Below, piece by piece: positions 21,701 to 29,835 of a DNA stretch of 64,000 nucleotides; the first letter of the stretch is position 1, and each line of letters begins with the position of its first letter. Below the pieces are notes generated by a model, which worked only from the letters and a program-made list of their open reading frames with translations, ran no database searches and was not told the origin of the DNA. This stretch comes from Siphlonurus alternatus (lineage: Eukaryota > Arthropoda > Insecta > Ephemeroptera > Siphlonuridae). The stretch is from NCBI GenBank assembly GCA_949825025.1, contig OX463778.1, positions 39,571,194 to 39,635,193 of the forward strand, given 5' to 3'. A program made the position numbers and the translations under genes.

Positions 21701-24700
21701 GCAAACTGGGTATCACTCTAGGTATTACTCAGCAGTGACAAATCAGCTAAATAGCATTTGGTCCAATCCAAATTGTTTTGGGACAATCCTATTACAATAT
21801 TGGTTCATACTTTTTTTCTTCATACTGCGTTTGAAAAAGATAAAAATTTGTAACTCAATTTTATTTTCTTACAGTTCACTATTATAAAATTATAATTAAG
21901 TTCATTTGTTGAAAATTTTTAACTGGCCACTACATTTATAATTTATGGAAATAGTAATTTTTCATTTGAAGATGTAGATTGTTTGTTAGCACTTGATGAA
22001 TTAGGTGAGAGAGACTAGCAACAGGTTTTAATGAAGGTATTTGTACAGGGCCCGAGCAAGGAGGAGGTGCTGAAGAAGGTGGACTCTATGATGGAAGAAT
22101 ATTTGACCTCAAGCAACACGCAGGATGCTATCAGCTTCTATAAGGAACAGAAGGTGCCAGACAGATTTGTGGCAGAGGTTCTTCTGGCAGTCATGAACAA
22201 ATCGCTTGACAAAGGAGGTGAGTGTCCACCAAAATTACTTTACAGAAGGGCTATCGATTGGAACATTAAATGGAGAACTGAGAGGATTTCGTTTTTTAAA
22301 AATTTATTTTTTATTCTTACTAGGCAATGACCGTTATAATTCTAATGAAGTTTGAATTTTTTTGAAATCTCACATAAAATTGTTTCTCTGATCTGACATC
22401 TGTACGAGTGATAAATTTGACTGGTTTTGTTGTGTGCAGATACCGAGAGGGATCTGGTGAGCAGCTTCATGTCCGTGCTGAAGAAGGAGGTGCTGATCAC
22501 GTCGGCACAGTTCCTTGAAGCCCTCAAGGAGTTGGTGAACCAGATGGCCGAAAAGGAGCAGGAGATTCCACGCATCTTCTCGCATGTAGCCGGTGAGTTT
22601 GGCCTCCTTGTAGTCAATACATAACATTTTTAGTTCAATTCTCTTCATAGATAGTTTCCCTAGCAGTCTGTGGTTAGGTCGATAGAAGATTTGATGAAGA
22701 GGTTCAAACTACATTCACATTGTTGATGTTTTTAACTGTAATTTTTACAAATTATGAAGAATTTTTTGTCAAATTTTATTTCTAATGAAATATGCTTTAC
22801 TGTTAAAATCCACAATGATGATAATAATTTTAAATCATTCGCGGTTTCCACCGGAGGATACTCTGTGTCTAATGACGGCAGAATGGCGTCTGAGTGGATG
22901 TTAGATATCACATAATTTTTTAATTTTTTTAGTTGGAACCTGTGTTAACAATTATGTTGTCTTCTCGCAGGGTTTGCAGCTCATGCTGTATTGGAGGAAC
23001 TCGTTGCTCTGGCGGAGGTGGCTGAGTTGACGGAGCATGGGGCACACTATCCGCTGTTCATGCTGGTGCTGCAGCAGCTGCACAAGAGTCAGCCAGGCAA
23101 GCCTGGCCTGTCGAAGCTCTTCACGGAGAGCAAGGTGAACTTGCTGCACATGCTACCTGAGGGGGACCGTACCAAGGAGCGGCTTGCAGAGATTCTGGAG
23201 GACAGAGATCTTGGCTTCCTGCTGCCCCTGCTGCGCATCCAGGCAGAGCTCTGGAAGCAGCTGCAGGTAAATAATTGCTTTACATCTGGTCTCATGAATG
23301 TCATGTAAATGTTGGCAAGAAAGGTTATCACAATAATTTTACCAGACAATTAAGATGTTCAGCCCTAGAATAGCAAATTAATACCACCTTTTGGATAAAA
23401 AAGGAGTCATCAAAACCTCCTCAATATTCTTTATTTACAGGAAGTGAGTTGAAAAGTGTTTTTGTTTTCATGAAAACTGCCACAAACCCCTCAACAGTTC
23501 ATCCACAATGATGATAAAATTTTATAAATCATTCGCGGTTTCCACCGGAGGATACTTTTTAGTGTCTTATGACGGCAGAATGGAGTCTGAGTGGATTATA
23601 ATGTTCTTTAATGAAATTAATTGATTACCAAGTTCTAGAATTTATATTTTTTTATTTTTTTAGTTTCACATTTTTCTCCATTGTATAATGAATAACATAA
23701 TGCTTCTCTTCTCATACATTTGAGTTTATGACTGTGTGTTAGTATAATTGAATCCAAAATTGTTTTAACACTTCCCTTACTAATTGCTGGTTATTATGTT
23801 TACAGTCTGACCCAAACCCTACTCAATTCTACAAGTGGATCAAAGAAAATCTGGATCCGTCCCACTATGGAAATCCCGGCTTTATCAATGCTCTCGTGAC
23901 CGTCCTTATCAAATACATCACACAGGTGAGTTACATTATTAAGTCTAAGTTATTGCTCCCTTGTGAGTCACTGGCTGCTGTGATGAAAACTTGTAATAAA
24001 TCATTCGCGGTTTCCACCGGAGGATACATTGTGTCTTATGACGGCAGAGTGTAGTCTGAGTGGCCAGTTCTTATTTTGACATAAAGGTAAAAGAGAATAC
24101 TACTTTTGAAAAGTAGAAAGTTGTAGTTAAGTAGTGATTTCAAAAGAATTTATACTAGCATAAAATAAAATAAGTTTCAGTAAAACTTTTTAACTTTTCA
24201 TAGTCTTTAACAGTTTTAAGGGTAAGGTAACGCCAGAGTTGCGCAGCGATCGCAGCGCCTCTATATCAATATTCAAATTGTCCCACTCTAAAGATACCAC
24301 GCAAGTCACGCCAGTCACGCAAGTTTTTATATTCAGTTTATTTGTAAATAATGAGTTAAATTATAATTATATGGTTGTTTTATTTTTAAAACTTTTTTTT
24401 CATTACTATAAAACATTTTTGGAAAGTTTTTACTTTAGGTGAGTGGATTATAAGCGTTGTTTTGGTTCATTAGTCAGCCTGTTTCATTCGCCAGTTGTTT
24501 AATGGCCGACCAAAAAGGGGTGTGTGATACGTGCGAGTGTCAAAAATCGTGCAGTTATTATCAATTTACGTCGCTCCCACTCTCATAATTGTCTTTTTTT
24601 TTTTTGCTGTGACGGTTTGTCCTAGTGCATTAAGTTTGTTTCTAGTTTTTTTTTAAAAATCGGACGATTGGATTATAGAATTTTTCTAATGTCACTGAAA

Positions 24701-26310
24701 TGCAGCGTATGCTTGTTCACTAAATGGGTTCAGTTTCAATACACATAACTCGGAAACTGAATCGAATTTGTATTGACGATATTTTAAGAGCTAATAAACG
24801 ACATAGAGGAGAACATTTTAAAATATGTTCGAAGGAAGAAATGAGAGTGGAAAATTTAACATTGGTGGCGTTACCTTACCCTTAAGACCTAGGAAATAAG
24901 TATAATTTATATTACGCATTCACATGTTTTGTTGGCTGAGCTAACTGAGAATGTTGTGTGGCAGGAGTCTACGCTGGCGGAGGGAGTAGACACGACGTGC
25001 CCACCAGACAAGGTGCTACAGGAGAAGGAGCAAGCTCTGCTGGAGCGCTACAAGCTGGTGTTGCAGTCGTTCCTCCACGAGAAGGTAGACCTGCAGGTGG
25101 TAGCAGTCTACGCTCTTCAGGTGTTCTGCCATGCACTGCAATTCCCCAAAGGTGAGTATATTTCCCTCTTGTGCAATCCTTTAAGAAGCTTCCTTCGTTT
25201 ATCAAGTAAAAATTCCAAGCAAATTTAAAGTATTTTTGTAACTCTGACAAGAAAGTTGACCAGAGTTAATTTACAATTACCTGTTAAGATTTCTGTTTTA
25301 ATTATTAAATAAAATTTTAATTATTGTAATATAATTTTATGAGTTGTGGATTTAAAACTTAAAAAATTTACTGCATACAAATCTCCAATATAAATGGTGT
25401 GTGATGTTTCAGGGATGCTGCTGCGCTGGTTCCACAACCTCTATGACTTGGAGGTCATTGAGGAGGAGGCCTTCATGAAGTGGAAGGAGGACATCTCTGA
25501 CGATTACCCTGGGAAGGGAAACGCTCTATTCCAGGTGAGGAAATATAACTTTAAACTTCTTGAATCAAACTTCGAAAACATCTTGCATAATTTCAATCAT
25601 GCAACATTTACACTTGAAAAAAAAAAAAAGAAAAAGAAAGAAAACACTAAGCCCCAAACAAAAAATACAAAAAAAAACAATATACATAGTATAAAAATTC
25701 AGCCTTCTTAAAAATAATCAATTAACTATTGCTTCAATAATTAAAATGTGTTGCTGAAAATAGAACTCTAAATACCACAGGCTTTCGACATGCTATAGAG
25801 GACATAAAGGACCAAGAGATGGCGCTGACGTCTGCAAATTTTGCTCTTTGCATTGAGGATACGGCAATACCTATGGCATGGGGAGAATCACAAAAATTAT
25901 CAAATATATAGGAAAGAAATCACTTATGAAGTTGAAATATTTTTTTATATTTGTCCGAAAGTGTTTGACAACTAATTATGGTGTTGTCATTTATATGAAA
26001 TTATGCTGTGGCTACTGATAGAGCATTTACATGATTTTACAATGTTAATCATATACAGCAATCCTCGCCAGACGCACGTAGTTCCAGCAGTTACTACTAG
26101 GGGGCGCATTAACTTTATGACGCCAATTGACCAACTCTTTCTAAACAGGAATTAAGAAAAATTTCCAATGGATTTGTCAAAATAAATTGGCGATTACGTG
26201 TTGAGAGCACCAGTGCTGACTTCTGTGTATTGCAGGTGAACCAGTGGCTGACGTGGCTCGCAGAAGCAGAGTATGAAGAGGAAGAAGAAGAAGAGGACGC
26301 AGACAACTGA
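15738..26310 (+). CDS. EIF4G2: eIF4G2/DAP5/NAT1 translation initiation factor
   Basis: Eighteen coding exons: 15738-15772, 16132-16246, 16375-16485, 17045-17202, 17437-17539, 18103-18279, 18445-18606, 18957-19195, 19700-19875, 20785-20940, 21444-21580, 22049-22217, 22440-22592, 22971-23266, 23806-23925, 24965-25151, 25413-25534, 26236-26310. All phases agree; 896 residues, against 907 in human. DAP5 is an eIF4G relative that binds eIF4A, eIF3 and eIF2-beta but not eIF4E, and drives cap-independent or eIF3d-dependent translation. Domains: MIF4G about 45-285 (RGILNKLTPEKF, DEPKYSSMYAQLC, KMLGNIKFIGELGKL), a Gly/His/Gln-rich linker 288-425, MA3 about 525-640, W2 about 715-896 with an acidic end. 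No eIF4E-binding YxxxxL motif appears before the MIF4G domain. GUG at 15738 is the start (G at -3 and +4). The introns host snoRNAs. Confidence 0.97.
16132..16246 (+). CDS. EIF4G2: DAP5 coding exon 2 (short form)
   Basis: Acceptor TTTTTTTTTAG. Encodes DELARSLSTSNKCRWIPPST, then RREALTQDKNDLIFRK. CRWIPPST matches human KWIPARST. The donor AAG|GTAAAT at 16247 gives the human-like junction IFRK|VRGILNK. A second in-frame donor follows 39 nt downstream. Confidence 0.93.
16247..16285 (+). CDS. EIF4G2: Optional 13-codon extension of DAP5 exon 2
   Basis: If the downstream donor CAG|GTAATT at 16286 is used, 13 codons VNNITENDLCFRQ are added without a frameshift before VRGILNK. The 28 bases across this donor repeat those across the first donor (20 of 28 identical; NDLIFRK|V against NDLCFRQ|V), so it looks like a local tandem duplication. 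Use of either site is untested. Confidence 0.5.
16375..16485 (+). CDS. EIF4G2: DAP5 coding exon 3, MIF4G start
   Basis: Encodes VRGILNKLTPEKFKKLSDDL and ends NSCVILKGVILL. It is near-identical to human VRGILNKLTPEKFDKL...LILKGVILL, the first helices of the MIF4G domain. Acceptor TTTTGTTAAG, donor CTT|GTAAGT. Confidence 0.97.
17045..17202 (+). CDS. EIF4G2: DAP5 coding exon 4, MIF4G
   Basis: Encodes IFEKALDEPKYSSMYAQLCK and ends TFRLLLLNKCRDEFENR (split codon). DEPKYSSMYAQLC is a diagnostic MIF4G helix of DAP5/eIF4G. Acceptor TTTTTCAG, donor AATAG|GTAATT. Confidence 0.97.
17437..17539 (+). CDS. EIF4G2: DAP5 coding exon 5, MIF4G
   Basis: Encodes SKIAEAFDKRDGPLAPEDEE then RRQLAKRKMLGNIK. KRKMLGNIK continues into FIGELGKL of the next exon, as in all eIF4G relatives. 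Donor AAG|GTGAGA. Confidence 0.97.
17923..18036 (+). ncRNA. Intronic box C/D snoRNA candidate (114 nt)
   Basis: C box ATGATGA (17931-17937), D box CTGA (18026-18029), and terminal stem ACTTGC (17923-17928) with GCAAGT (18031-18036), plus one adjacent T-A pair. It ends 66 nt before the 3' splice site at 18102, the spacing usual for intron-processed C/D snoRNAs. It is longer than, and unrelated in guide to, the other six candidates. Vertebrate EIF4G2 also hosts an intronic C/D snoRNA (SNORD97); homology is not shown. Confidence 0.55.
18103..18279 (+). CDS. EIF4G2: DAP5 coding exon 6, MIF4G
   Basis: Encodes FIGELGKLEILHESILHKCC, then LLEKKKRRG and EDLECLCQIMRTCGRILD. These are the conserved MIF4G helices that contact eIF4A. 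Acceptor TATGTCGTAG, donor AAG|GTGAGA. Confidence 0.97.
18445..18606 (+). CDS. EIF4G2: DAP5 coding exon 7, end of MIF4G
   Basis: Encodes TLMNQYFDRMATLAESHELP, then RIRFMLRDAIELRRNRWVPR. R-RF-L-D--ELR---WVPR is the closing MIF4G signature. Donor CAG|GTTAGC. Confidence 0.97.
18643..18734 (+). ncRNA. Box C/D snoRNA, attcgYggtttcc family, copy 1
   Basis: C box GTGATGA (18651-18657), D box CTGA (18724-18727), and a perfect 7-bp terminal stem TAGCTAC (18643-18649) with GTAGCTA (18728-18734). It shares the first guide (CATTCGTGGTTTCC) with five other copies, but its second guide next to box D (TTTCGATGCGT) is different. It sits alone in the DAP5 intron 18607-18956. Confidence 0.85.
18957..19195 (+). 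CDS. EIF4G2: DAP5 coding exon 8, Gly/His-rich linker
   Basis: Encodes IRNEENHDRGYMGNMHGGHG, a GHGHGHGHGG run, GGDRGDRGGMQDFFRSP and GGMSDMLGSLSLGSG. DFF-----P and LA/SDMFG-like spacing match the human linker (SDFFLEGPF, GLADMFG). Unlike human it has a Gly-His repeat. Donor TTTGG|GTGAGG. Confidence 0.92.
19332..19424 (+). ncRNA. Box C/D snoRNA family, copy 2
   Basis: C box ATGATGA (19339-19345), D box CTGA (19415-19418), terminal CCAC/GTGG stem. It shares the first guide CATTCGCGGTTTCC, a C'-like TATGACG, and the second guide GGCAGAATGGAGT with copies 3-5. It lies in the DAP5 intron 19196-19699. Confidence 0.85.
19700..19875 (+). CDS. EIF4G2: DAP5 coding exon 9, Gly/Gln/Asn-rich
   Basis: Completes the Gly codon, then YNSNGYQSSGFRNQRHGGYG, an octa-Gly stretch, and NRQNFNNKQQQQQQNFNN. 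It is a low-complexity linker between the MIF4G and MA3 domains. Acceptor TTGCTTGCAG, donor CAACC|GTAAGT. Confidence 0.9.
19963..20055 (+). ncRNA. Box C/D snoRNA family, copy 3
   Basis: C box ATGATGA (19970-19976), D box CTGA (20046-20049), CCAC/GTGG stem. It is almost identical to copy 2 over the whole 90 nt, including both guides. It lies in the DAP5 intron 19876-20784. Confidence 0.85.
20290..20615. other. GC-richer unassigned block in DAP5 intron
   Basis: A stretch distinctly richer in G+C than the surrounding intron, ending CGCCCGCCGGGGAGTCGAAG before an A-rich tract. That layout (structured GC-rich body, then A-run) would fit a retroposed short element, but I could not find tRNA box A/B in order or a clear duplication. 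No splice-compatible ORF. Confidence 0.3.
20785..20940 (+). CDS. EIF4G2: DAP5 coding exon 10
   Basis: Encodes GGSNKEIAPRFMHKMMQGQV, then NMEELSLRPAANSMMFKKNA. PRF.K...G..N.-E-SLRPA matches human PPRFSKKGQLNADEISLRPA. Acceptor TGTTTTGCAG, donor ACTG|GTGGGT. Confidence 0.95.
21039..21172. mobile_element. Foldback MITE in DAP5 intron
   Basis: Inverted arms of about 58 bp beginning ATACACCCGATTGCATAGATG and ending CATCTATGTAATCGGGTGTAT, with a few mismatches and a short loop near 21099-21110. No ORF. TA-rich flanks; duplication unclear. Confidence 0.75.
21444..21580 (+). CDS. EIF4G2: DAP5 coding exon 11
   Basis: Encodes RQNDLLMQPAQTSLLNKNAP then PIMHKESPILIKQGSLDKNK and AAKNK. It corresponds to the human Pro/Thr/Gln-rich linker, with PPLIQEK matched by SPILIKQ. 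Acceptor TTGCTATAG, donor AAG|GTGTGT. Confidence 0.93.
22049..22217 (+). CDS. EIF4G2: DAP5 coding exon 12, MA3 start
   Basis: Encodes GPSKEEVLKKVDSMMEEYLT, then NTQDAISFYKEQKVPDRFVA and EVLLAVMNKSLDK. PSKEE-L----- EYL matches the first MA3 helices of human DAP5. Donor GGAG|GTGAGT. Confidence 0.96.
22440..22592 (+). CDS. EIF4G2: DAP5 coding exon 13, MA3
   Basis: Encodes TERDLVSSFMSVLKKEVLIT, then SAQFLEALKELVNQMAEKEQ and EIPRIFSHVAG. The second half of the MA3 domain, aligning with human SSLISLLKQEGIATSDNF. Donor GCCG|GTGAGT. Confidence 0.96.
22808..22899 (+). ncRNA. Box C/D snoRNA family, copy 4
   Basis: C box ATGATGA (22815-22821), D box CTGA (22890-22893), and a perfect 6-bp terminal stem ATCCAC (22808-22813) with GTGGAT (22894-22899). 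Both guides match copies 2, 3 and 5 with one change before box D (GGCGT). It lies 71 nt before the 3' splice site of the DAP5 intron 22593-22970. Confidence 0.88.
22971..23266 (+). CDS. EIF4G2: DAP5 coding exon 14
   Basis: Longest exon. Encodes FAAHAVLEELVALAEVAELT, HYPLFMLVLQQLHKSQPGKP, then LFTESKVNLLHMLPEGD and LEDRDLGFLLPLLRIQAEL. This matches human HFPLFLLCLQQL, SKVNMQKMLPE and GLSFLFPLL, bridging MA3 and W2. Confidence 0.97.
23501..23596 (+). ncRNA. Box C/D snoRNA family, copy 5
   Basis: C box ATGATGA (23508-23514), D box CTGA (23587-23590), perfect 6-bp stem ATCCAC with GTGGAT (23591-23596). Same two guides as copies 2 and 3, with four extra bases between them. It lies in the DAP5 intron 23267-23805. 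Confidence 0.88.
23806..23925 (+). CDS. EIF4G2: DAP5 coding exon 15, W2
   Basis: Encodes SDPNPTQFYKWIKENLDPSH, then GFINALVTVLIKYITQ. DP-P---YKWIK-N--P and GF-N-L----L-YI are conserved with human. Acceptor TATGTTTACAG, donor CAG|GTGAGT. Confidence 0.97.
23970..24068 (+). ncRNA. Box C/D snoRNA family, copy 6
   Basis: C box GTGATGA (23980-23986), D box CTGA (24056-24059), 6-bp stem ACTGGC (23970-23975) with GCCAGT (24063-24068). The first guide is identical to the others and the second differs slightly (GGCAGAGTGTAGT). The terminal stem is unlike those of copies 2-5 but still complementary, so pairing is conserved while the sequence has changed. Confidence 0.87.
24220..24881. mobile_element. 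TTAA-flanked transposon, divergent long copy
   Basis: Left GGGTAAGGTAACGCCA and right TGGCGTTACCTTACCC are perfect inverted repeats, flanked by TTAA on both sides (24216-24219, 24882-24885). The right half is related to the short hairpin elements at 29120-29835 (AGAGGAGAACATTTT, ATCGAATTTGTAT); the left half is different. It sits in the DAP5 intron 23926-24964, downstream of snoRNA copy 6. TTAA duplication is characteristic of the piggyBac superfamily, though the terminal bases are not the usual CCY. Confidence 0.85.
24965..25151 (+). CDS. EIF4G2: DAP5 coding exon 16, W2
   Basis: Encodes ESTLAEGVDTTCPPDKVLQE, LLERYKLVLQSFLHEKVDLQ and VVAVYALQVFCHALQFPK. FLH--VDLQV-A-YALQV-C is almost invariant in DAP5 orthologues. 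Donor AAAG|GTGAGT. Confidence 0.97.
25413..25534 (+). CDS. EIF4G2: DAP5 coding exon 17, W2
   Basis: Encodes MLLRWFHNLYDLEVIEEEAF, then KWKEDISDDYPGKGNALFQ. This is the W2 aromatic/acidic-box motif (human IIEEEAFLAWKEDI). Acceptor GATGTTTCAG, donor CAG|GTGAGG. Confidence 0.97.
26236..26310 (+). CDS. EIF4G2: DAP5 last coding exon
   Basis: Encodes VNQWLTWLAEAEYEEEEEEE then DADN and stop TGA at 26308-26310. VNQWLTWLETAEEEE is the human C-terminus, so the end is certain. Acceptor GTATTGCAG. Confidence 0.97.
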   Translation: MNQWLTWLAEAEYEEEEEEEDADN

Positions 26311-27745
26311 GTGGCGGAAAGGCAAGCGGCAACCACAAGACAAGGCCTCTGCAACTGCACGCTGAAAAAAATATGAAGAAAAAAAAAAATAAAAAAAAAT
26401 AGTAAAACCAAGTGTGAAACTGGGAAGAAGGGGGGGTTCGCAATTATTTATCATCTTTTCTTTTGAAGTGATAACCGATCGTCAGGCAAGATCAAAACTG
26501 ATTTTTACTCTGGGAAATAGCAGCCACTGTGTTGATTTTTTGTATTTTCTTTTTGAACCACATTTGATAACCGCTGCTTTTCTCCTAAGCTTTACTCAGT
26601 TCTTATTAGAAAAAAAAAAAAAAAAAGTTTTGATACTTATATAACAGTATTACACATATGGCTGGTTGCTGAAAGCCAGAATATTTTGTTTCTGTGTTCT
26701 CGTTTGTGGACTTCAATCGAAGGAAATCTACAGCAATTGTGCTAGCTAAATTTAAGTAGCACCACAATACTATTGTTTGTTTTTAAAATGAAAATTACTG
26801 TGATCATTTTTACACACAACTATTTATTTAGGCAACAATTTTATTTTCTACAGTCAATATAAATGGAGTTTATTTGTTGCTGTGAATTTATTTATTATAA
26901 TAGAAAAAAAAAACAACGTAAAATAATGATGTTTATTAAAATAGAATGAATAATTTTCTTGATATTTTTTATCAATGGTATAATTCTATAAATAATCAAG
27001 TTTAATTTTATGTTAATTTCTTGAATCCCCCCTCTTCTTTGTTTTAAAGAAAATGTAAAACCAAAAAAATAGTAAAATTCATTCTATAATATGTTATAAT
27101 TTTAATTTATAAAAATGAAGAGAAAAATAAAGAAAAGTATATAAATAGAGATCTGTCGTGTTGCAATTGGATATGTTAACAAAGTAAGAAAAATGTTAGT
27201 AAGTGACCAGAGTTTTTTAATTATATAAATTAATTATATAATCTCTTTACCCTTGTTGGATCGATCCGCAGTAGTTCCTTTGCTTTCTATCCTAATTACA
27301 TAAAAATCTGCACTTAATTCTTGGTTTATGAGCCAGTAGTAAGCAAGAGCGGGCGTCCGAGTTTATGAATTGGCTTTGTTATCATGAAATGTTATATGAT
27401 GCAAAGAATGTTTGAATGTTTGAATTTTTAAATGTAATGTTTTATCTGGACATAAACCTAAGGACCACGTCAAAATATTAATAAATAATATAATAATATT
27501 TACTTATAGTACACCATGTTAAATGATCTTTAGGGTTTGGTATTTATTATTACTATTACTTCACTTAATTGTAACAATTGTCTCTCTGTGTTCTCTTTAA
27601 ACTCAATTTCCTCAAAATATTATTTTGTTTGTTTAATCCTTACATTGCTATTATTATTACTATTATTATCGTGAAATGTATACTGGTATTAATTTCCATT
27701 CTTGTTAGTTGTGATAGAATATGAATAAAATTGACTCGGTGTCTT
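26311..27745 (+). other. EIF4G2: DAP5 3' UTR (extent uncertain)
   Basis: AT-rich, no ORF of interest. AATAAA hexamers at 27126-27131 and 27724-27729 are candidate polyadenylation signals; the latter is followed by TTGACTCGGTGTCTTAACC and an A-rich tract, a plausible cleavage region. A-rich blocks at 26365-26403 make mispriming likely in cDNA data. Confidence 0.45.
27724..27729 (+). terminator. Candidate poly(A) signal of DAP5
   Basis: AATAAA, 1.4 kb after the stop codon. The choice between this and AATAAA at 27126-27131 cannot be made from sequence alone; both could be used. Confidence 0.4.
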
Positions 27746-28253
27746 AACCTCTCACAAACAAAACAAAACAAAAAAAAAGCATAAAAATGTATTTGTGAAC
27801 AATTAAAAAAAAAAAAAAAAAAAACATAAGGCCATCAGCACAAATCAAGATTTTCAATAAATTTTTATAAACCAACTGATTTTTTTTTATTTTATATAGT
27901 GTGAATGATTAATTATTAATCAGTTATTTTTGTTCTATATGCTACATTGTCATGGAGGCTCGGCAAATTGGTGATACATAATACAAAGTAAATTTCCAAT
28001 ATTTGTTTCAATTTATTATCGGAACATTGTGAAAAGATTGAGGAATTTTTAATCGCACTGGAGCTAGATTTGTAGGTACAGTTGTCAAGGGCTACTCTTA
28101 CTTCGTCTACTGCAGGACTGTTTGAATTGTGTGCATCATGGAGGAATTAGTCTATATATTATCCTTGGTGTGCATGCTTTAGTTGCAGGAAAATAAGTTT
28201 ACTGCCTTTTTTTTTTTTTTGTTGTTTTCAAGGGTCTCTATTTGTTTAGAAAA

Positions 28254-28598
28254 GGGTAAGGTAACGCCACCAATGTTGAAAAAAATCCCTCACAAAAATT
28301 CTGAAAAAAATTTAAAATGTTCTCCTCTACACCCCCTATCAGTAGCTAAAATGTCAGGTATACAAATACGATCTAGTTTTTGAGTTATAAATTTTTAAAG
28401 TTGACTACTTTAACATGGAGAAATGAACATCCCATGTTAAATTAGTCAACTTTAAAAATTCATAACTCAAAAACTAGATCGAATTTGTATGCCTTATATT
28501 TTAGCTACTGATAGGGGGTGTAGAGGAGAATATTTTAAATTTTTGTCAGAATTTTTGTGTGAGGGATTTTTTTTAACGTTGGTGGCGTTAACTTATCC
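28254..28598. mobile_element. GGGTAAGG hairpin element, decayed copy
   Basis: Nearly palindromic: the left arm (CTCACAAAAATTCTGAAAAA... ATACGATCTAGTTTTTGAG) is followed by its reverse complement. The left terminus GGGTAAGGTAACGCCACC is intact; the right terminus GGCGTTAACTTATCC is mutated, and TTAA is not seen at the left edge. Same family as 29120-29471. Confidence 0.82.
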
Positions 28599-28599
28599 A

Positions 28600-28874
28600 C
28601 CTCATAATGATTCTGATTTTTTTTTTTTTTTTTTTTGAGAGACAGTTCTTGGCACCAAAAAATTAATTATGGAAAAAATTTCAAAACAATCGGACGATCC
28701 AATTTTTTTAAATCAATTTCTTAGTTTAGGTCTCCATGGGAAAGCCCTATATGCATACTGAAAATTTAAAAAATTAATTTAAAAAAATTGGATCGTCTGA
28801 TAGTTTTGAATTTTTTTCCCCATTTTTTTGGTAATAGGAACTGTCTCTAAAAAAATTTCAGAATTATTATGAGG
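28600..28874. mobile_element. MITE with CCTCATAATGATTCTGA termini
   Basis: It abuts the previous element. Left CCTCATAATGATTCTGA and right TCAGAATTATTATGAGG are inverted repeats; inner arms GAGACAGTTCTTGG-like and CAATCGGACGATCCAATTTTT pair with the right side. No ORF. The motif CGGACGATTGGAT also appears around 24661-24675 inside the TTAA element. Confidence 0.7.
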
Positions 28875-29119
28875 TTGCTAAGGTTTACATATTAATTAAA
28901 ATAAAAAATTTGGATTTTCTGACTATTCTTTGTAAATTTATCTCTTGCAAGTTGTTAGATATCATAAATGAGGGAGGAGTCGTAAGGTGTCTTTATTTTA
29001 CTAATTAAACTAAGGGATCTGTACACATTTTCTCTCGCATTTGGGAATTGCAATTTTGATAAGAATTGGTTCTAACTACTAGAATTAAGTTGCACAATTT
29101 CAGAAAATAGTGAGCTTAA

Positions 29120-29471
29120 GGGTAAGGTAACGCCACCAATGTTAAAAAAAAAAATCCCTCACAAAAATTCTGGAAAGAATTTAAAATGTTCTCCTCTACA
29201 CCCCCTATCAGTAGCTAAAATATCAGGTATACAAACACGATCTAGTTTTTGAGTTATGAATTTTTAAAGTTGACTAATTTAACATGGGATTTTCATTTCT
29301 CCATGTTAAAGTAGTCAACTTTAAAAATTTATAACTCAAAAACTAGATCGTATTTGTATACCTGACATTTTAGCTATATACTGATAGGGGGTGTAGAGGA
29401 GAACATTTTAAATTTTTTTCAGAATTTTTGTGAGAGGGATTTTTTTTAACATTGGTGGCGTTACCTTACCC
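29120..29471. mobile_element. TTAA-flanked hairpin element, copy A
   Basis: 352 bp, almost a perfect palindrome from GGGTAAGGTAACGCCACCAA to its reverse complement, flanked by TTAA (29116-29119, 29472-29475). No coding capacity. A transcript would form a hairpin with stem of about 170 bp. Confidence 0.92.
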
Positions 29472-29488
29472 TTAAACATTGCAATTAA

Positions 29489-29835
29489 GGGTAAGGTAAC
29501 GCCACCAATGTTAAAAAAAATCCCTCTCACAAAAATTCTGAAAAGAATTTAAAATGTTCTCCTTTATACCCCCTATCAGTACCTAAAATATCAGGTATAC
29601 AAATACGATCTAGTTTTTGAGTTATAAATTTTTTAAGTTGACTACTTTAACATGGAGAAATGAAACTCCCATGTTAAATTGGTTAACTTTAAAAATTCAT
29701 AACTCAAAAACTAGATCGTATTTGTATACCTGATATTTTAGCTACTGATAGGGGGTGTAGAGGAGAACATTTTAAATTTTTTTCAGAATTTTTGTGATAG
29801 GGATTTTTTTTAACATTGGTGGCGTTACCTTACCC
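29489..29835. mobile_element. TTAA-flanked hairpin element, copy B
   Basis: 347 bp, same family and orientation-symmetric structure as copy A, separated from it by only 9 bp beyond the TTAA sites; its own TTAA flanks are 29485-29488 and 29836-29839. Two independent insertions side by side, or a local duplication. Confidence 0.92.

Noticed and set aside
21678..21887. Possible C/D snoRNA (ATGAAATGA ... ) in the intron after DAP5 exon 11
   Set aside because: No proper D box with a closing stem was found.
22342..23349. Minus-strand ORFs opposite DAP5 exons 13 and 14
   Set aside because: Shadows of GC-rich coding exons; no splice structure of their own.
26115..26454. Three minus-strand ORFs over the DAP5 last exon
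   Set aside because: They arise from the GAA-rich acidic tail and A-rich 3' UTR read backwards.
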